Source of the DNA: Gephyromycinifex aptenodytis
GTDB taxonomy: Bacteria > Actinomycetota > Actinomycetes > Actinomycetales > Dermatophilaceae
DNA length: 64,000 nt
Assembly: GCF_012277275.1 (NCBI RefSeq)
Contig: NZ_CP051155.1
Span: 806,001 to 870,000 of the forward strand
Reading direction: 5' to 3'
Below, piece after piece: positions 26,674 to 36,850 of this stretch. Made by a program: the position numbers and the translations under genes. Under the pieces are notes generated by a model that saw nothing but the letters and a program-made list of their open reading frames with translations, had not been told where the DNA came from and did not search any database. Within the stretch, counting starts at the first letter, position 1. Each line of letters starts with the position of its first letter.

Positions 26674-27087
26674 CTAATGCGCGCTGGTCGAACCGGATGC
26701 CTGCTGTGAGGCGGCGTAGCGGGCGGTGAGGCCATCCATCTTGTGACCCTGGATGAGAGCCGTTATCCACAACCCGCCGAAAATCACGCCGACGATGATG
26801 GCCACCGGGGCGAGCAGCGCCAACAGAATGGTCGCGAGTTGCACCATCCAGCCGAGACTCACACCGATCGGACGCCGCAACAGACCCGCTGCCAGCACGC
26901 AGAGCACGCTGACGGCGATCCCCCCACCGAGGTAGAGGTTGGCCCGTTCATCGCCTTGCGACGAGGCCAGCCCCCAGATAGCGAGCGCACCGAAGACCAT
27001 CACGGGCGCCTGACCGACGAGCACGATCGCAGCGAGTCGTCGTTGCATCGCGCCGGGGACGCCGACAAGGGGAAGGGCAGAGGCCAT
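26674..27087 (-). CDS. DUF4233 membrane protein
   Basis: Small integral membrane protein of 137 residues with four hydrophobic segments, typical of DUF4233, a family found between folC and ndk in actinobacteria. Function is unknown. ATG 27087 has AGGA eight bases upstream; ATG 27096 is possible but sits against that same sequence. The C-terminus is short and hydrophilic. Confidence 0.8.
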   Translation of the reverse strand: MASALPLVGVPGAMQRRLAAIVLVGQAPVMVFGALAIWGLASSQGDERANLYLGGGIAVSVLCVLAAGLLRRPIGVSLGWMVQLATILLALLAPVAIIVGVIFGGLWITALIQGHKMDGLTARYAASQQASGSTSAH

Positions 27088-27249
27088 GCCCGTCATCCTA
27101 GGAGACGTTCCTCGCCGACGATGACTCATGAGCTCGGTGCGCGCGCTCAGACCGGATCCGCACCCGACCCGCTGGCAGCTGCGAACGCCGGACCCCCTTT
27201 TGTGGTGGAGGATGTGGGAGTCCCGCCTTCGAACCCGTCAGGAGTTGCC

Positions 27250-27423
27250 ATGCCATCGTTCCTCGGTGTCGCCGAACTCCTCGTGCTGATAGTCCTGGTC
27301 CTGGGCCCGGTACTGCTGGTGGCCGGCATCGTATGGCTGGCGAAGAAGCGCGCTGAGGTCAACCAGGCCCGTGGTCCCCATGGGCCGCAGGACCGCACGC
27401 GCCGCCCGCCGCAGGTTCGCTGA
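27250..27423 (+). CDS. Small single-span membrane protein, 57 residues
   Basis: ATG 27250 is preceded by AGGAG with good spacing. Residues 8-31 form one hydrophobic helix (LLVLIVLVLGPVLLVAGIVW), followed by a basic cytoplasmic tail with KKRAEVNQARG. It lies on the opposite strand between the DUF4233 and folC genes. Function is not recognisable; it could belong to the many short membrane proteins of stress or toxin type. Confidence 0.55.
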   Translation: MPSFLGVAELLVLIVLVLGPVLLVAGIVWLAKKRAEVNQARGPHGPQDRTRRPPQVR

Positions 27424-27526
27424 CCGGAGCGCTGCCTGGTGCGGGTCCAAAACCGGGCCAGGTGCGCCGCCTCGACTGAGGGCAGCGCACCTGGGTTCGG
27501 GACAGCACAGTTCAGCGTTGAGCGGG

Positions 27527-28924
27527 TCAGACCTCGGTGACGCCGACGAGCATTCTCGCCTCGCCCGCGGTGATGACCGAACCGGTGACCACGACTCCCC
27601 CCGCGACGCCACCGGAGTCACCCGAATCGGCCAGCCCGGCGGCGGTGTCGATGGCATCGGGCAGGTCGCGCACCACATGTACCCGGTCCTCGCCGAAGAC
27701 CTCGCCGGCGAGCTCACCCAGTCGTTGCGCAGACATGCATCGCGGCGAGGTGTTGCGGGTGACGACGAGCTCGTCGAACACCGGCTCTAGTTCCTCCAGG
27801 ATCCCGTCGACGTCCTTGTCGGCCATCACAGCCATCACCCCGACGATCCGCCCGAAGGTGAATGAGTCCCGCAGCGCCGCAGCCAAGCTGCGTGCTCCGG
27901 CCGGGTTGTGCGCCGAGTCCACCAGCACCGTGGGCGAGCGTCGCACAATCTCCAAACGCCCCGGGGAGGACATGACACCGAACGCCTCACGCACGAGATC
28001 GGTGTCCAGCGCTTCCTGCCCGCCGCCCAGGAACGCCTCGACCGCGGCCAGCGCCAACAACGCGTTGTGCGCTTGATGCTCACCGTGCAAAGGCAGCAAC
28101 AATTCCGGGTAGATCCGCGCCAGTCCCTGCAGGTTGAGCAACTGCCCACCTACGGCCAGATCACGCGAGACGACCTCGATATCGCGTCCCTCATAGGCTG
28201 CGGTGCAGCCCAGCTCTTCGATCCTGGCAGTGATGACCTCTGCGGCGTCCGGCTCTTGTCCGGCGATCACGGCGATGCCGTCCTGGGTGAGGATGCCCGC
28301 CTTCTCGCCCGCGATCGAGGCCAGGTCGGAGCCGAGGAATCGCTCGTGATCGATGCCGATCGGGGTGATGACGTTGACCGCGCCGTCTGCGACGTTCGTC
28401 GCGTCCCAGGTTCCGCCCAGCCCCACCTCCAACACGACGACATCGACCGGGGCGTCGGCGAAGCAGGCGAACGCCATGACCACGAGCACCTCGAAGAAGG
28501 ACAGCGGTCCCAACTCGGTGGCGACGTTGCGCGCGTCCACCATCTCGATGTACGGGATCACGTCGTCGTAGGCAGCAACGAAGCGCTGCATGCTGATCGG
28601 TTCGCCGGACAGCACGATGCGCTCGGTGATCGAGTGCAGGTGCGGCGAGGTGAAGCGACCGGTCGACAAGCCGAGCCCGAGCAGCAACGTCTCGGTCATC
28701 CGAGCGGTCGAGGTTTTGCCGTTCGTGCCCGCGATGTGGATGACCGGCGCCGCCCGGTGCGGTTCACCGAGCAGATCCAGCACCTGCCGGACCCGCTCCA
28801 GGGTGGGATCGATGTCGTGTTCCGGCGCGCGGGCCAGGATGGCCTCCTCGACCTCGCGGGCACGGCGGCGAAGTTCTAGGGCTTCCTCGGCCGCACGACG
28901 CTGGGCGTCGGGTGTTCCGCTCAC
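27527..28924 (-). CDS. folC: Folylpolyglutamate synthase / dihydrofolate synthase
   Basis: Adds glutamate to dihydropteroate and folates with ATP. The 465-residue product has the P-loop IAGTNGKTSTARM near residue 65, the Mur-ligase motif LEVGLGGTWDATNV, and the C-terminal domain with VLVDSAHNPAGARSL. The start is GTG 28924, overlapping the acetyltransferase stop by four bases, with GGGAG upstream. It is translated with ileS and the acetyltransferase from one leftward transcript. Confidence 0.95.
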   Translation of the reverse strand: MSGTPDAQRRAAEEALELRRRAREVEEAILARAPEHDIDPTLERVRQVLDLLGEPHRAAPVIHIAGTNGKTSTARMTETLLLGLGLSTGRFTSPHLHSITERIVLSGEPISMQRFVAAYDDVIPYIEMVDARNVATELGPLSFFEVLVVMAFACFADAPVDVVVLEVGLGGTWDATNVADGAVNVITPIGIDHERFLGSDLASIAGEKAGILTQDGIAVIAGQEPDAAEVITARIEELGCTAAYEGRDIEVVSRDLAVGGQLLNLQGLARIYPELLLPLHGEHQAHNALLALAAVEAFLGGGQEALDTDLVREAFGVMSSPGRLEIVRRSPTVLVDSAHNPAGARSLAAALRDSFTFGRIVGVMAVMADKDVDGILEELEPVFDELVVTRNTSPRCMSAQRLGELAGEVFGEDRVHVVRDLPDAIDTAAGLADSGDSGGVAGGVVVTGSVITAGEARMLVGVTEV

Positions 28925-29541
28925 CGCTGCACACTCCCTTGCTCAGGTTTGTCTTCGCCGGGTCCGGCAGCGGTCGCGCCGTCGCCACCCTCAGCGGCCG
29001 GCCCCGTTGCACCGGGCAGATCCGCCTCGGTGATGGGGCGCCACATCCAGATCAGGTCGGGCAACCCGCCCTGATCTTCGCGGTAGTCCTCCACGAAGCC
29101 GTGGGAACGTGCGAAGTCGTAGGCGCTGGCGTTGCCGTCGCTGAAGGACAGCGCGATCCCGTCGTACTCCGGCCAGGCCCGCTCGTAGAGGGCCTCCAAC
29201 AGTCCCCCACCGATGCCATGACCTTGGTACTCGGGACGCACATACAGCTTCCAGACCACGAACCGACCCTGGTGGGCGCCGTAACTGGCCATCCCGACGA
29301 TGCGGTCACCGGCTTCGGCCACGAAGACCCGTCCGGCCCGGATGGCGGGGATCTGGGCGTCCTTGGTCCACCACTTGGCCAGGAACATCTGCACCAGGTC
29401 TTCGCTGAAGATCGAGCCGTAGGTGGCCGGCCAGGCTTCTCGCCCGACCTCGACGATCCCGTCCAGGTCATTGCCGTTGGCCGGGCGCACGACGAAGCCG
29501 CTCGACCGATTACTGTCCGGGACCGATTCAGGACGACTCAC
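28921..29541 (-). CDS. GNAT-family N-acetyltransferase
   Basis: Acetyl-CoA-dependent transferase of 206 residues. The acetyl-CoA-binding motif A is [20 protein letters not shown] near residue 97. A Gly/Pro/Glu-rich tail of about 35 residues follows the domain. It overlaps both ileS and folC by four bases, so it is fixed in that operon. The acceptor (amine, peptide or small molecule) is unknown. Confidence 0.85.
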   Translation of the reverse strand: MSRPESVPDSNRSSGFVVRPANGNDLDGIVEVGREAWPATYGSIFSEDLVQMFLAKWWTKDAQIPAIRAGRVFVAEAGDRIVGMASYGAHQGRFVVWKLYVRPEYQGHGIGGGLLEALYERAWPEYDGIALSFSDGNASAYDFARSHGFVEDYREDQGGLPDLIWMWRPITEADLPGATGPAAEGGDGATAAGPGEDKPEQGSVQR

Positions 29542-32500
29542 AGAGTTTTCACCACGATCCGTACGTCATGCCCGTCGATACTCAGCGCGTGGCCTTCTCC
29601 CTCGGGCAGTGCCTGCAGGTCGGGAGCTGAGCCGAATTGGGCCGCAAGGGTTTCGGAGACGATGAGGCTCTGATGGGCAACGGTCGCCTCCCAGACTTCC
29701 TGGTCGCCCAGGATGGTCAGGCTGATGCGGTCGCTGATGTCCAGCCCTGCCTCACGGCGTTCTTGCTGCACGGCGCGCACCAGGTCGCGGGCCAGGCCCT
29801 CGGCAGCCAGCTCGGCGGTGACCGTGGTGTCGAGCACGATGAAACCGCCGCGTGGCAACACGGCGCTGGCGACCCCGGCGTCGTGGCTGTCCTGCACAAC
29901 CATCTCCAACGTGTACTCGCCGTCGAGCAGTTCCAGACCACCGGCGGTGACGGTGCCGTCCGGGGCGCTGGACCAGTCACCTGATTTGGCGCCCTTGATG
30001 GCCTTCTGTACCTCTTTACCCAGGCGTGGTCCAGCAGCGCGGGCGTTGACGGTGAGCCGTTGGCTGATGCCGAACTCGGACTCGCTGGCGGCCGACAGCT
30101 CGATCAGAGCCACGTTCTTCACGTTCAGCTCATCGCCGATGATGTCGGCGACGTCGGACAGCGCTTCGGCCTGGTCGGTGACGACGCTCAGGTTCGCCAA
30201 CGGCAAGCGCACCCGCAGGCCCTGTGCCTTGCGCACGCTGCTGCTTACCGAGCAGATCTCGCGGGCGGCGTCCATGTGGGCGACCAGTTCGCTGTCTGCG
30301 GGCAGATCCTCGGGCACCGGCCAGTCGGTCAGATGCACAGAACGTCCACCGGTCAGCCCGCGCCAGATCTCTTCGCAGGTCATCGGCAGCAGGGGCGCCG
30401 CAACCCGGGTGAGGACCTCCAGCGTGGTGTAGAGGGTGTCGAATGCGTCGGTGACCGACTCGGGCGAGGCGCCGCCGGTGTCCCAGAAGCGATCCCGGCT
30501 GCGCCGCACGTACCAGTTGGTCAGCACGTCCAGGAAGGTGCGCACCGCGTCGCAGGATCCGGCGATGTCATATACGTCCAGGCGGGCCGTGATGTCTTCG
30601 ACCAGGTCTCGCAGCTTGGCGAGCAGGTAGCGGTCCAGCGGGTCGGTGGAGGCTGTGGACCACTTCGCGTCGTAGCCGGTGCCGCCGTCGGCGGCGTTGG
30701 CGTACAGGCTGAAGAAGTACCAGGTGCTCCACAACGGCAAGAGTGCCTGCCGGACGCCTTCGCGAATGCCTTGCTCGGTGACGACGAGGTTCCCACCGCG
30801 CAGGATGGGCGAGCTCATGAGGAACCAGCGCATCGCGTCGGCGCCGTCGCGATCGAAGACCTCCGAGACGTCCGGGTAGTTGCGCAGCGACTTGGACATC
30901 TTCTGCCCGTCGTTGCCCAACACGATGCCGTGCGCGACACAGGTGGAGAAGGCTGGCCGGTCGAACAGGGCGGTGGCCAGGATGTGCATGGTGTAGAACC
31001 AGCCACGGGTCTGCCCGATGTACTCCACGATGAAGTCACCCGGGAAGTGGTCCTCGAACCACTGCGCGTTCTCGAACGGGTAGTGCACCTGCGCAAAGCT
31101 CATCGACCCGGACTCGAACCAGCAGTCCAGCACGTCGGTGACCCGGCGCATCGTGGAGCGCTGCCCTTCGGGGCGCGGGTCGTCGGGGTTGGGCCGAGTG
31201 AGTTCATCCACGAACGGGCGGTGCAGGTCGGTGACCTTGACGCCGAAGTCGGCCTCCAACTCCTCGAAGCTGCCGTAGACGTCGACGCGCGGGTACTCGG
31301 GGTCGTCGGACTTCCACACCGGGATGGGGCTGCCCCAGAACCGGTTTCGGCTGATCGACCAGTCGCGAGTGTTCTCCAGCCACTTGCCGAACTGTCCGTG
31401 TTTGACGTGCTCGGGAACCCAGGTGATCTCTTCGTTGAGTTCCAGCATCCGGTCGCGGATCTTCGTGGTGGAGACGAACCAGCTGCTCACACCCTTGTAG
31501 ATGAGCGGTTTCCGGCAGCGCCAGCAGTGCGGGTAGGCGTGGTTGTAGGACTCGCGGCGCAGCAGCACCGTGCCTGCTGTGGTGGAACCGACCTCCCCCG
31601 GCGCCCCGTCGGCGTCCAGACGGGTGCGGGCCTTGAGGTGATCCAGGATCGGGCCGTTGGCGTCGAAGACGAGCACGTCGCGGTATTCATTGACCGGGGC
31701 GGTGAATCGGCCGTCGATCCCGACCGGCATGACGGCCTCGATGTTCTCGCGGTCGGTGACGACCTTGTCGTCCTCACCGAAGGCGCCGGCGGTGTGCACC
31801 AGCCCGGTTCCGTCGGTGGTCGTGACGAACTCGGCGGGCACGAGCCGGAAGGCGTTCTCGTGGCCCAGGTAGTAGCCGAACGGCGGCGTGTACTCGTAGC
31901 CGACGAGGTCAGCGCCGGTGTAACGCCCGACGATGAGCGCTTCGACGTCGCCCTTGGCGTCCCCGGTGAGTTCCTTGGCGTAGGCCGCGGCCCGCTGCGC
32001 ACCGAAGAGGTACCGCTCGGCCTTACCGGTGGGCACGTCCGATTCGACGACGACGTAGTCCAGCTCGGGGCCGACCATGATCGCCAGGTTGCTCGGCAGG
32101 GTCCACGGCGTGGTCGTCCACACTGCGGCGTGGGTGCCGCTCAATCCCAGCGGGTCACTGCCGTCGGTTTTGGCACCCATCCGCAGGCCGAGGGTGACGG
32201 CCGGGTCCTGCCGGTCCTGGTAGACGTCGTCGTCCATACGCAGTTCATGGTTGGACAACGGCGTCTCGTCGTTCCAGCAGTAGGGCAGTACCCGGAAGCC
32301 TTCGTAGGCCAGGCCCTTGTCGTAAAGCTGTTTGAACGCCCAGATGACGCTCTCCATGTACTCCGGGTTCAGCGTCTTGTAGTCGTTCTCGAAGTCGACC
32401 CAGCGGGCCTGGCGGGTGACGTACTTCTCCCACTCGTCGGTGTAACGCAGCACCGACTCCCGGCAGGACTGGTTGAAGCGCTCGATGCCGAGCTCGCGGA

Positions 32501-32897
32501 TCTCATCGGTGGTCTTGATGCCGAGTTGGCTCATCGACTCCAGTTCGGCGGGCAGCCCATGGGTGTCCCAGCCGAAGCGCCGCTCGACTCGCCGACCGCG
32601 CATCGTCTGGTAGCGCGGCACGACGTCCTTGACGTAACCGGTGAGCAGGTGACCGTAGTGGGGCAGGCCGTTGGCAAAGGGTGGACCGTCGTAGAAGACG
32701 AACTCGTTACCACCGTTGGCACCCGCTTCGCGCGCCTGCACCGAGGCCTCGAACGTTCCGTCGGCAGCCCAGTAGTCGAGGATTCGGTCCTCGATCTGCG
32801 GGAAGTTCGGGCTCGCCGGAACTCCGAACCCGACGCCGGGGTGGTCTTCGGCGGAGTCAGTGGGCGCAGAGGCGGTGCTGACCTTGGGGTACGTCAT
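29538..32897 (-). CDS. ileS: Isoleucine-tRNA ligase
   Basis: Charges tRNA-Ile and edits valine. The 1119-residue product has the HIGH-type motif [11 protein letters not shown] near residue 73, the editing domain in the middle, and [11 protein letters not shown] near residue 665, followed by the anticodon-binding domain. Length and the long C-terminal part match the actinobacterial/eukaryote-like IleS. ATG 32897 has AAGGA upstream at 11 bases; the open frame extends upstream only through the T-box leader. The T-box should raise translation when tRNA-Ile is uncharged. Confidence 0.97.
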   Translation of the reverse strand: MTYPKVSTASAPTDSAEDHPGVGFGVPASPNFPQIEDRILDYWAADGTFEASVQAREAGANGGNEFVFYDGPPFANGLPHYGHLLTGYVKDVVPRYQTMRGRRVERRFGWDTHGLPAELESMSQLGIKTTDEIRELGIERFNQSCRESVLRYTDEWEKYVTRQARWVDFENDYKTLNPEYMESVIWAFKQLYDKGLAYEGFRVLPYCWNDETPLSNHELRMDDDVYQDRQDPAVTLGLRMGAKTDGSDPLGLSGTHAAVWTTTPWTLPSNLAIMVGPELDYVVVESDVPTGKAERYLFGAQRAAAYAKELTGDAKGDVEALIVGRYTGADLVGYEYTPPFGYYLGHENAFRLVPAEFVTTTDGTGLVHTAGAFGEDDKVVTDRENIEAVMPVGIDGRFTAPVNEYRDVLVFDANGPILDHLKARTRLDADGAPGEVGSTTAGTVLLRRESYNHAYPHCWRCRKPLIYKGVSSWFVSTTKIRDRMLELNEEITWVPEHVKHGQFGKWLENTRDWSISRNRFWGSPIPVWKSDDPEYPRVDVYGSFEELEADFGVKVTDLHRPFVDELTRPNPDDPRPEGQRSTMRRVTDVLDCWFESGSMSFAQVHYPFENAQWFEDHFPGDFIVEYIGQTRGWFYTMHILATALFDRPAFSTCVAHGIVLGNDGQKMSKSLRNYPDVSEVFDRDGADAMRWFLMSSPILRGGNLVVTEQGIREGVRQALLPLWSTWYFFSLYANAADGGTGYDAKWSTASTDPLDRYLLAKLRDLVEDITARLDVYDIAGSCDAVRTFLDVLTNWYVRRSRDRFWDTGGASPESVTDAFDTLYTTLEVLTRVAAPLLPMTCEEIWRGLTGGRSVHLTDWPVPEDLPADSELVAHMDAAREICSVSSSVRKAQGLRVRLPLANLSVVTDQAEALSDVADIIGDELNVKNVALIELSAASESEFGISQRLTVNARAAGPRLGKEVQKAIKGAKSGDWSSAPDGTVTAGGLELLDGEYTLEMVVQDSHDAGVASAVLPRGGFIVLDTTVTAELAAEGLARDLVRAVQQERREAGLDISDRISLTILGDQEVWEATVAHQSLIVSETLAAQFGSAPDLQALPEGEGHALSIDGHDVRIVVKTL

Positions 32898-32949
32898 CGC
32901 GTGGAGGTTCCTTCGGGGGTCGATCGTGCTCACGGTGCCGCACGAGGAC

Positions 32950-33135
32950 GACGTTCCCGGGACTGCCCGGTTGCCGCGGTACCACCTCGTTTGCCGCGCC
33001 TTGCTCTCCGCAGAGAACACGGCACGACCCCTCTGGTCCAGGCTGTGACGGGCCCGCCCGTCCGGTTCTACTGAGCGGCCCCGAGGGATTCCGCCGTTCT
33101 TCCGGAGACTCGCCGCTGATGACGGCTCAAATGTC
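32950..33135 (-). promoter_or_regulatory. T-box riboswitch (ileS leader, ultrashort stem I)
   Basis: The minus strand has the T-box core AGGTGGTACCGCGGCAA (32971-32987). Near its 5' end is a short hairpin GCCG-TCATCAG-CGGC (33112-33126) with an ATC isoleucine codon (33118-33120) in its terminal loop, as in the ultrashort stem I type reported for actinobacterial ileS. A TAGACT -10-like hexamer lies at 33145-33150. There is no U-tract before ileS, so control is probably translational. Boundaries are approximate. Confidence 0.9.
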
Positions 33136-33150
33136 GCTGCCCAGAGTCTA

Positions 33151-33457
33151 CCGGCGCCCGCAACCCTCTTCGACGAGGGCCGACGACACTTCCGCCCTAC
33201 GTGGGCGGTGCCCGGGCAAGCCAGGTCGACTTGGCGTCCTAGGTGTTGCCGCCGGCTGGGGCGCCGCCGACCACACACACGCGGTGCCGCACGGCGGGCG
33301 GCGTCGTACGGCACCGGCCGATCGACCAGCTTTTGTCCCCTGGATCGTGACCTCACAATGCCTAGACGCATCGCCCACCGAGGGTTCACCTACCCACATG
33401 GTTCGCCTCGGGGCGACACCTGTTCGGAATATGCGGTGTCCCGGACCCTTCACCCCT
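33151..33457. other. Intergenic region without a clear gene
   Basis: About 300 bases between the T-box promoter and the truncated permease. It has open frames on both strands, but none with a convincing protein. It may hold decayed upstream parts of the permease locus. Confidence 0.5.
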
Positions 33458-33476
33458 AAGGAGTTCATGATGTCGC

Positions 33477-34475
33477 ATGGGCGCTACCTCGGTCACCCTG
33501 CGCACCGCCGACTCTCGCGTGCAGGTCTCCGAGGCCACGCTGATTCGACTCACGAGCCTGCCCGGCGTCACCGACGCAGGCGTCCTGTGTGCCGTCAACG
33601 ACCCGGGCTCCGCGCACATGCCGGGGCGCCCCGGGGCGCCGACGGAGATATCCGTGGTCGCAGTCAGCCCTGGAGCCCTCCACGTCCTAGCTCCGACGTA
33701 CGCCGGTGGCGGCGACGTCACCTCAACCCCGGCCATGGCGCGGCGCCCGGTCGCCGTCATGGGCGTGGGCGCGTGGCGCACGCTCGGCGGCGGCCCCCCG
33801 CGCCTGGCCGGGGAGCTCGACATCGGGGGGCACCGGCTCTCCGTCGGCGGTGTGCTCGCCGACGTGCGCCGACACCCGTCGGCGCTCGGTGAGATCTTCG
33901 TCCCGCAGGCGTTCGCCGACGCCAACTGGGGCCGCGGGTGCGCCACACGCGAGGTCATCGTGACGACTCTCCCCGGATCGGCGCAGAACGTGGGAGCTGT
34001 AGCGGCTGCGACCCTCACCCCCGCCTTTCCGGGGGCATGGACCGTGACGGTGCCACCCTCCCCCGACGCGCTGGCGGCAACGGTTCGGCAGGACCTGACG
34101 GGCCTGTACGTCGCCCTGGCGGGGATGTCGCTGGTGATCGGCACCCTGTCCATCGGCAACACGATGTCGATGTCCGTGATGGAGCGCACCGCCGAGATCG
34201 GGACCCGCCGGGCGATCGGGTACACCCGTTCCGCGATTCTCGCGCTGTTCAGCCTCGAGGCGGCCATGCTCGGTCTCATAGGTGGACTCCTCGGCGCCTC
34301 AGCCGGTGTGGCAGTCCTCGCAGGAGTGACGTGGTTGCGCGACTGGCCCTTCCTCGTGGAGCCCACCTTGCTCCTCGCGGCTGCGCCCGCCGGTGCTGTC
34401 ATCGGTCTGTTGGGGGGTCTCGTCCCCGTCCTTCGGGCCGCCTGGTTGTCCCCGGCAACCGCGGTGCGCGCCTGA
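33477..34475 (+). pseudogene. ABC transporter permease (MacB/FtsX type), N-terminally truncated
   Basis: The 332-residue frame begins in the periplasmic domain (GATSVTLRTADSRVQVSE) and ends with three normal FtsX-type membrane helices (LYVALAGMSLVIGTLSIGNT and following). Relatives begin with about 50 residues holding a first transmembrane helix, which is absent; an in-frame stop lies at 33468-33470. A good ribosome site, AAGGAG (33458-33463), serves ATGs at 33467 and 33470 that are in another frame. No partner ATPase is nearby. It is therefore a remnant, or a small fragment that may still be made from ATG 33477. Confidence 0.72.
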
Positions 34476-34593
34476 TCGGAGAGGGCCCACCGGCGCCCCG
34501 GTGCGCGTGTTCCAGGCTCGGTGATAACCGGAGCGCGCATGGCACCCCGCGCCGACCCGAGGTCTTGCTGCGATCTCGGCGCCGGGAGTCGCG

Positions 34594-34636
34594 GGTAGCG
34601 TCGGGGATGACCGAGAGCGTGATCCCCGACGCTACC
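34594..34636. terminator. 15-bp perfect hairpin downstream of the truncated permease
   Basis: GGTAGCGTCGGGGAT (34594-34608) and ATCCCCGACGCTACC (34622-34636) are perfect complements around 13 bases. It lies about 120 bases after the permease remnant. No U-tract is present, so it could be a factor-independent stop, a processing site, or a small mobile repeat. Confidence 0.5.
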
Positions 34637-34839
34637 GCCGCCTGCATACCCTTCCCGATCCGCACTCTTGCTGCCGGTCTGCGCGTCCAAGGCGGACCAG
34701 CCAGATGCTCGGATCTGACGAAATGCGACTACAGATCGGGCCGCCGCGCTACCCCTGCGGTGCGGCCTGACTAGCCCCAATCCCCGGGTGCGGCCCATCT
34801 TGCCGATACCCCCCAGTAACCGCGTGCAGGTTATGGTCG

Positions 34840-34866
34840 AGGTATGCCTCCCAGTGAGGCATACCT
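34840..34866. promoter_or_regulatory. Inverted repeat upstream of the glycosyltransferase
   Basis: AGGTATGCCTC (34840-34850) and GAGGCATACCT (34856-34866) are perfect 11-base complements around CCAGT. The element lies 28 bases before the GTG start, so it is either an operator or a transcript hairpin that shields the leader. The factor is unknown. Confidence 0.5.
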
Positions 34867-34893
34867 GAATTTTCGCCAGCTGTAAGGAATTTT

Positions 34894-36018
34894 GTGCCAA
34901 TCCCCGGTCGTCTCCGTTCGATGTCCGTCCGCCGATCGGCACCGCGCTGCGCTGCTTCCCACCCCGAATCGCGTGTCGCCGATCACCGCCCCCGCACCGG
35001 CCAAGACCGCGCCAGCATCGGTTGTGTCATCCCTTGCCACAATTACGCTGAGTTCGTCGCTGCCGCTATCGACAGCGTTCTGAACCAAACCGATCCCTAC
35101 GACCAGATCGTCGTGGTCGACGACGGCTCCACCGATGATTCCCCTGCGGTCCTCGCTCGCTACGGGGACCGGATCACGATCGTGACCCAGGAGAACACCG
35201 GGCTCCTCGGCACCTGCCTGCGCGGGATTGCTGAACTCGACACCGACTACGTGCACGTCCTGGACGCCGACGACCTCGCCGAGCCGACACTCGTCGAACG
35301 TTGCCGCCCGCACCTGGGCGATCGGCCGGTGAAGGTGCAGTTCTCCCTGGCCGCTGTAGACGCACAGGGCAAACCGAACGGTTCGGTATTCCCAAGTTTC
35401 GCCCCGGGCTACGACAGTGCGGCCATGCGCGAGGACAACCGGGCCGTGGGCCTGTACCAATGTCCCCCGACGTCAGGCAACATATTTAACGTCCAGACTC
35501 TGCGGCGCCTCCCTCTGGACCAGGAGGACCCGCGTGGCCCCCTGGACGGGGCTGGTTGCGCCGTGATGCCGTACCTGGGCGAGGTCGTCACCGTGCCCGA
35601 GCCCCTGGGTTGCTACCGGTTGCACGGCGCCAGCATGAGCAACGCCGACCTGCCGCCGAACCTCGACACACTGACCGCGGAGATGACCGCCTTCGAGGCG
35701 AACTGGGCCAGCGCCTGCCGTCTGCTCGGATTCGCAGAGCCCCCGTTCGGCTCAGACCTGCCGATCTACCTGTTGGAACGCCGCCAACTCGCCCGGGTCG
35801 TCGCCGGGCGACCGGTCGATGCTCGGGAGACAGCGTCCTACATTCGGCGCCTGGCCCAATCGAATCTGCCCACCTGGCAGCGCATCGTTCAGGCGGGGTG
35901 GATGTCTTCGCTACTGGTGCCCTCCCCCGCGGCCCGCGAACATCTTGTAGCGCTGCGGCGAAACGGCAACAACCGCCCAGAGTGGGTCCGCCGTCTGCTG
36001 GCCATCATCCGCGGCTGA
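34894..36018 (+). CDS. Family 2 glycosyltransferase
   Basis: Nucleotide-sugar-dependent transferase of 374 residues in the cytoplasm. The GT-A fold is shown by IGCVIPCHNYAEFVAAAIDS (about residues 42-61), VVVDDGSTDDS and the metal-binding VLDADD near residue 128. GTG 34894 has AAGGA upstream; the first 35 residues are Arg-rich and not part of the domain, so a shorter start is possible. No membrane segment is seen. The gene stands alone between two leftward operons, so the product (cell-wall glycan, glycolipid or exopolysaccharide) cannot be inferred. Confidence 0.88.
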   Translation: MPIPGRLRSMSVRRSAPRCAASHPESRVADHRPRTGQDRASIGCVIPCHNYAEFVAAAIDSVLNQTDPYDQIVVVDDGSTDDSPAVLARYGDRITIVTQENTGLLGTCLRGIAELDTDYVHVLDADDLAEPTLVERCRPHLGDRPVKVQFSLAAVDAQGKPNGSVFPSFAPGYDSAAMREDNRAVGLYQCPPTSGNIFNVQTLRRLPLDQEDPRGPLDGAGCAVMPYLGEVVTVPEPLGCYRLHGASMSNADLPPNLDTLTAEMTAFEANWASACRLLGFAEPPFGSDLPIYLLERRQLARVVAGRPVDARETASYIRRLAQSNLPTWQRIVQAGWMSSLLVPSPAAREHLVALRRNGNNRPEWVRRLLAIIRG

Positions 36019-36163
36019 GACCTCCCACGATCTGCGCGCTCAGTTGCGGTCCGGCGGCCGACTCGGGCGCAACCCCGAGCACGGGAAGGCCCACCCCGAT
36101 CGTCGATGTGTGCGGCACCCTGGGGGGGGGCACTCGCCATCCAGCTATCGGCAAAGACTCCAC

Positions 36164-36850
36164 CTAGATGCTCAGCCGGTAACCGATACCCGGTTCAGTG
36201 ATGAGGTATTTCGGAGCGGAGTGGTCGGGCTCGAGCTTCTTGCGGATCTGGTTGGCGTACACGCGCAGGTAGTTGGACTCGCGGCCGTAGGCCGGACCCC
36301 ACACTTCACGCAGCAGGTCCGCGTGTGTGACCAGGTGACCCCGGCGGCGTGCCAAGGCGCTGAGCAGTCGCCACTCGGTGGGGGTGAGTCGGATGAGCGC
36401 GCCCCGGGCATCCGTCGCGATCCGTTCGGCGAAGTCGAGGTCGAAATCGGGTGTGTGGACGGGCGGCACGTTCTCTCCACTCTCACTGCCGCCGCGCCGC
36501 GCCGCTGCGCGCACCCGCGCCATGAACTCGTCCATACCGAACGGCTTGGTCACGTAGTCGTCAGCCCCCAGATCCAAGGCTTCAACCTTGTCATCGGACT
36601 CCTGACGCGCGGACAACACGACGACCGGGACGCTGCTGGTTTTGCGGACGCGACGCAACACCTCGACACCGTCTACGTCCGGCAGACCCAGATCCAGCAC
36701 GATGACGTCGGGCATGTCCTCGGCCACGCTTTGCAGCGCCGAACGCCCATCCCCTACGACCGCAACGTCGTAGCCGCGCGCCCGCAGGTTGATCCGCAGG
36801 GTGCGGGCGATGGCCGGATCGTCTTCCACGACGAGCACCCGCTGCATCAT
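36164..36850 (-). CDS. kdpE: Response regulator KdpE
   Basis: OmpR-type regulator of 228 residues that activates kdp genes on phosphorylation by KdpD. Receiver domain residues: acidic pair DD near 10-11, phospho-acceptor Asp in VIVLDLGLPD, Lys in YVTKPFG. The DNA-binding winged helix is at residues 130-228 (SNYLRVYANQIRKKLEPD). Its start overlaps the kdpD stop by four bases. Four phased TTGAC repeats ahead of kdpF are its likely target. Confidence 0.95.
   Translation of the reverse strand: MMQRVLVVEDDPAIARTLRINLRARGYDVAVVGDGRSALQSVAEDMPDVIVLDLGLPDVDGVEVLRRVRKTSSVPVVVLSARQESDDKVEALDLGADDYVTKPFGMDEFMARVRAAARRGGSESGENVPPVHTPDFDLDFAERIATDARGALIRLTPTEWRLLSALARRRGHLVTHADLLREVWGPAYGRESNYLRVYANQIRKKLEPDHSAPKYLITEPGIGYRLSI

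Noticed and set aside
30060-33074. 1004-codon open frame on the plus strand
   Set aside because: It lies opposite ileS; Val/Gly/Arg/Asp-rich composition and no motifs mark it as a GC-driven shadow.
34840-34866. DtxR/IdeR iron box
   Set aside because: The halves resemble AGGTTAG but the 19-base box symmetry and TTAGG ends are missing.
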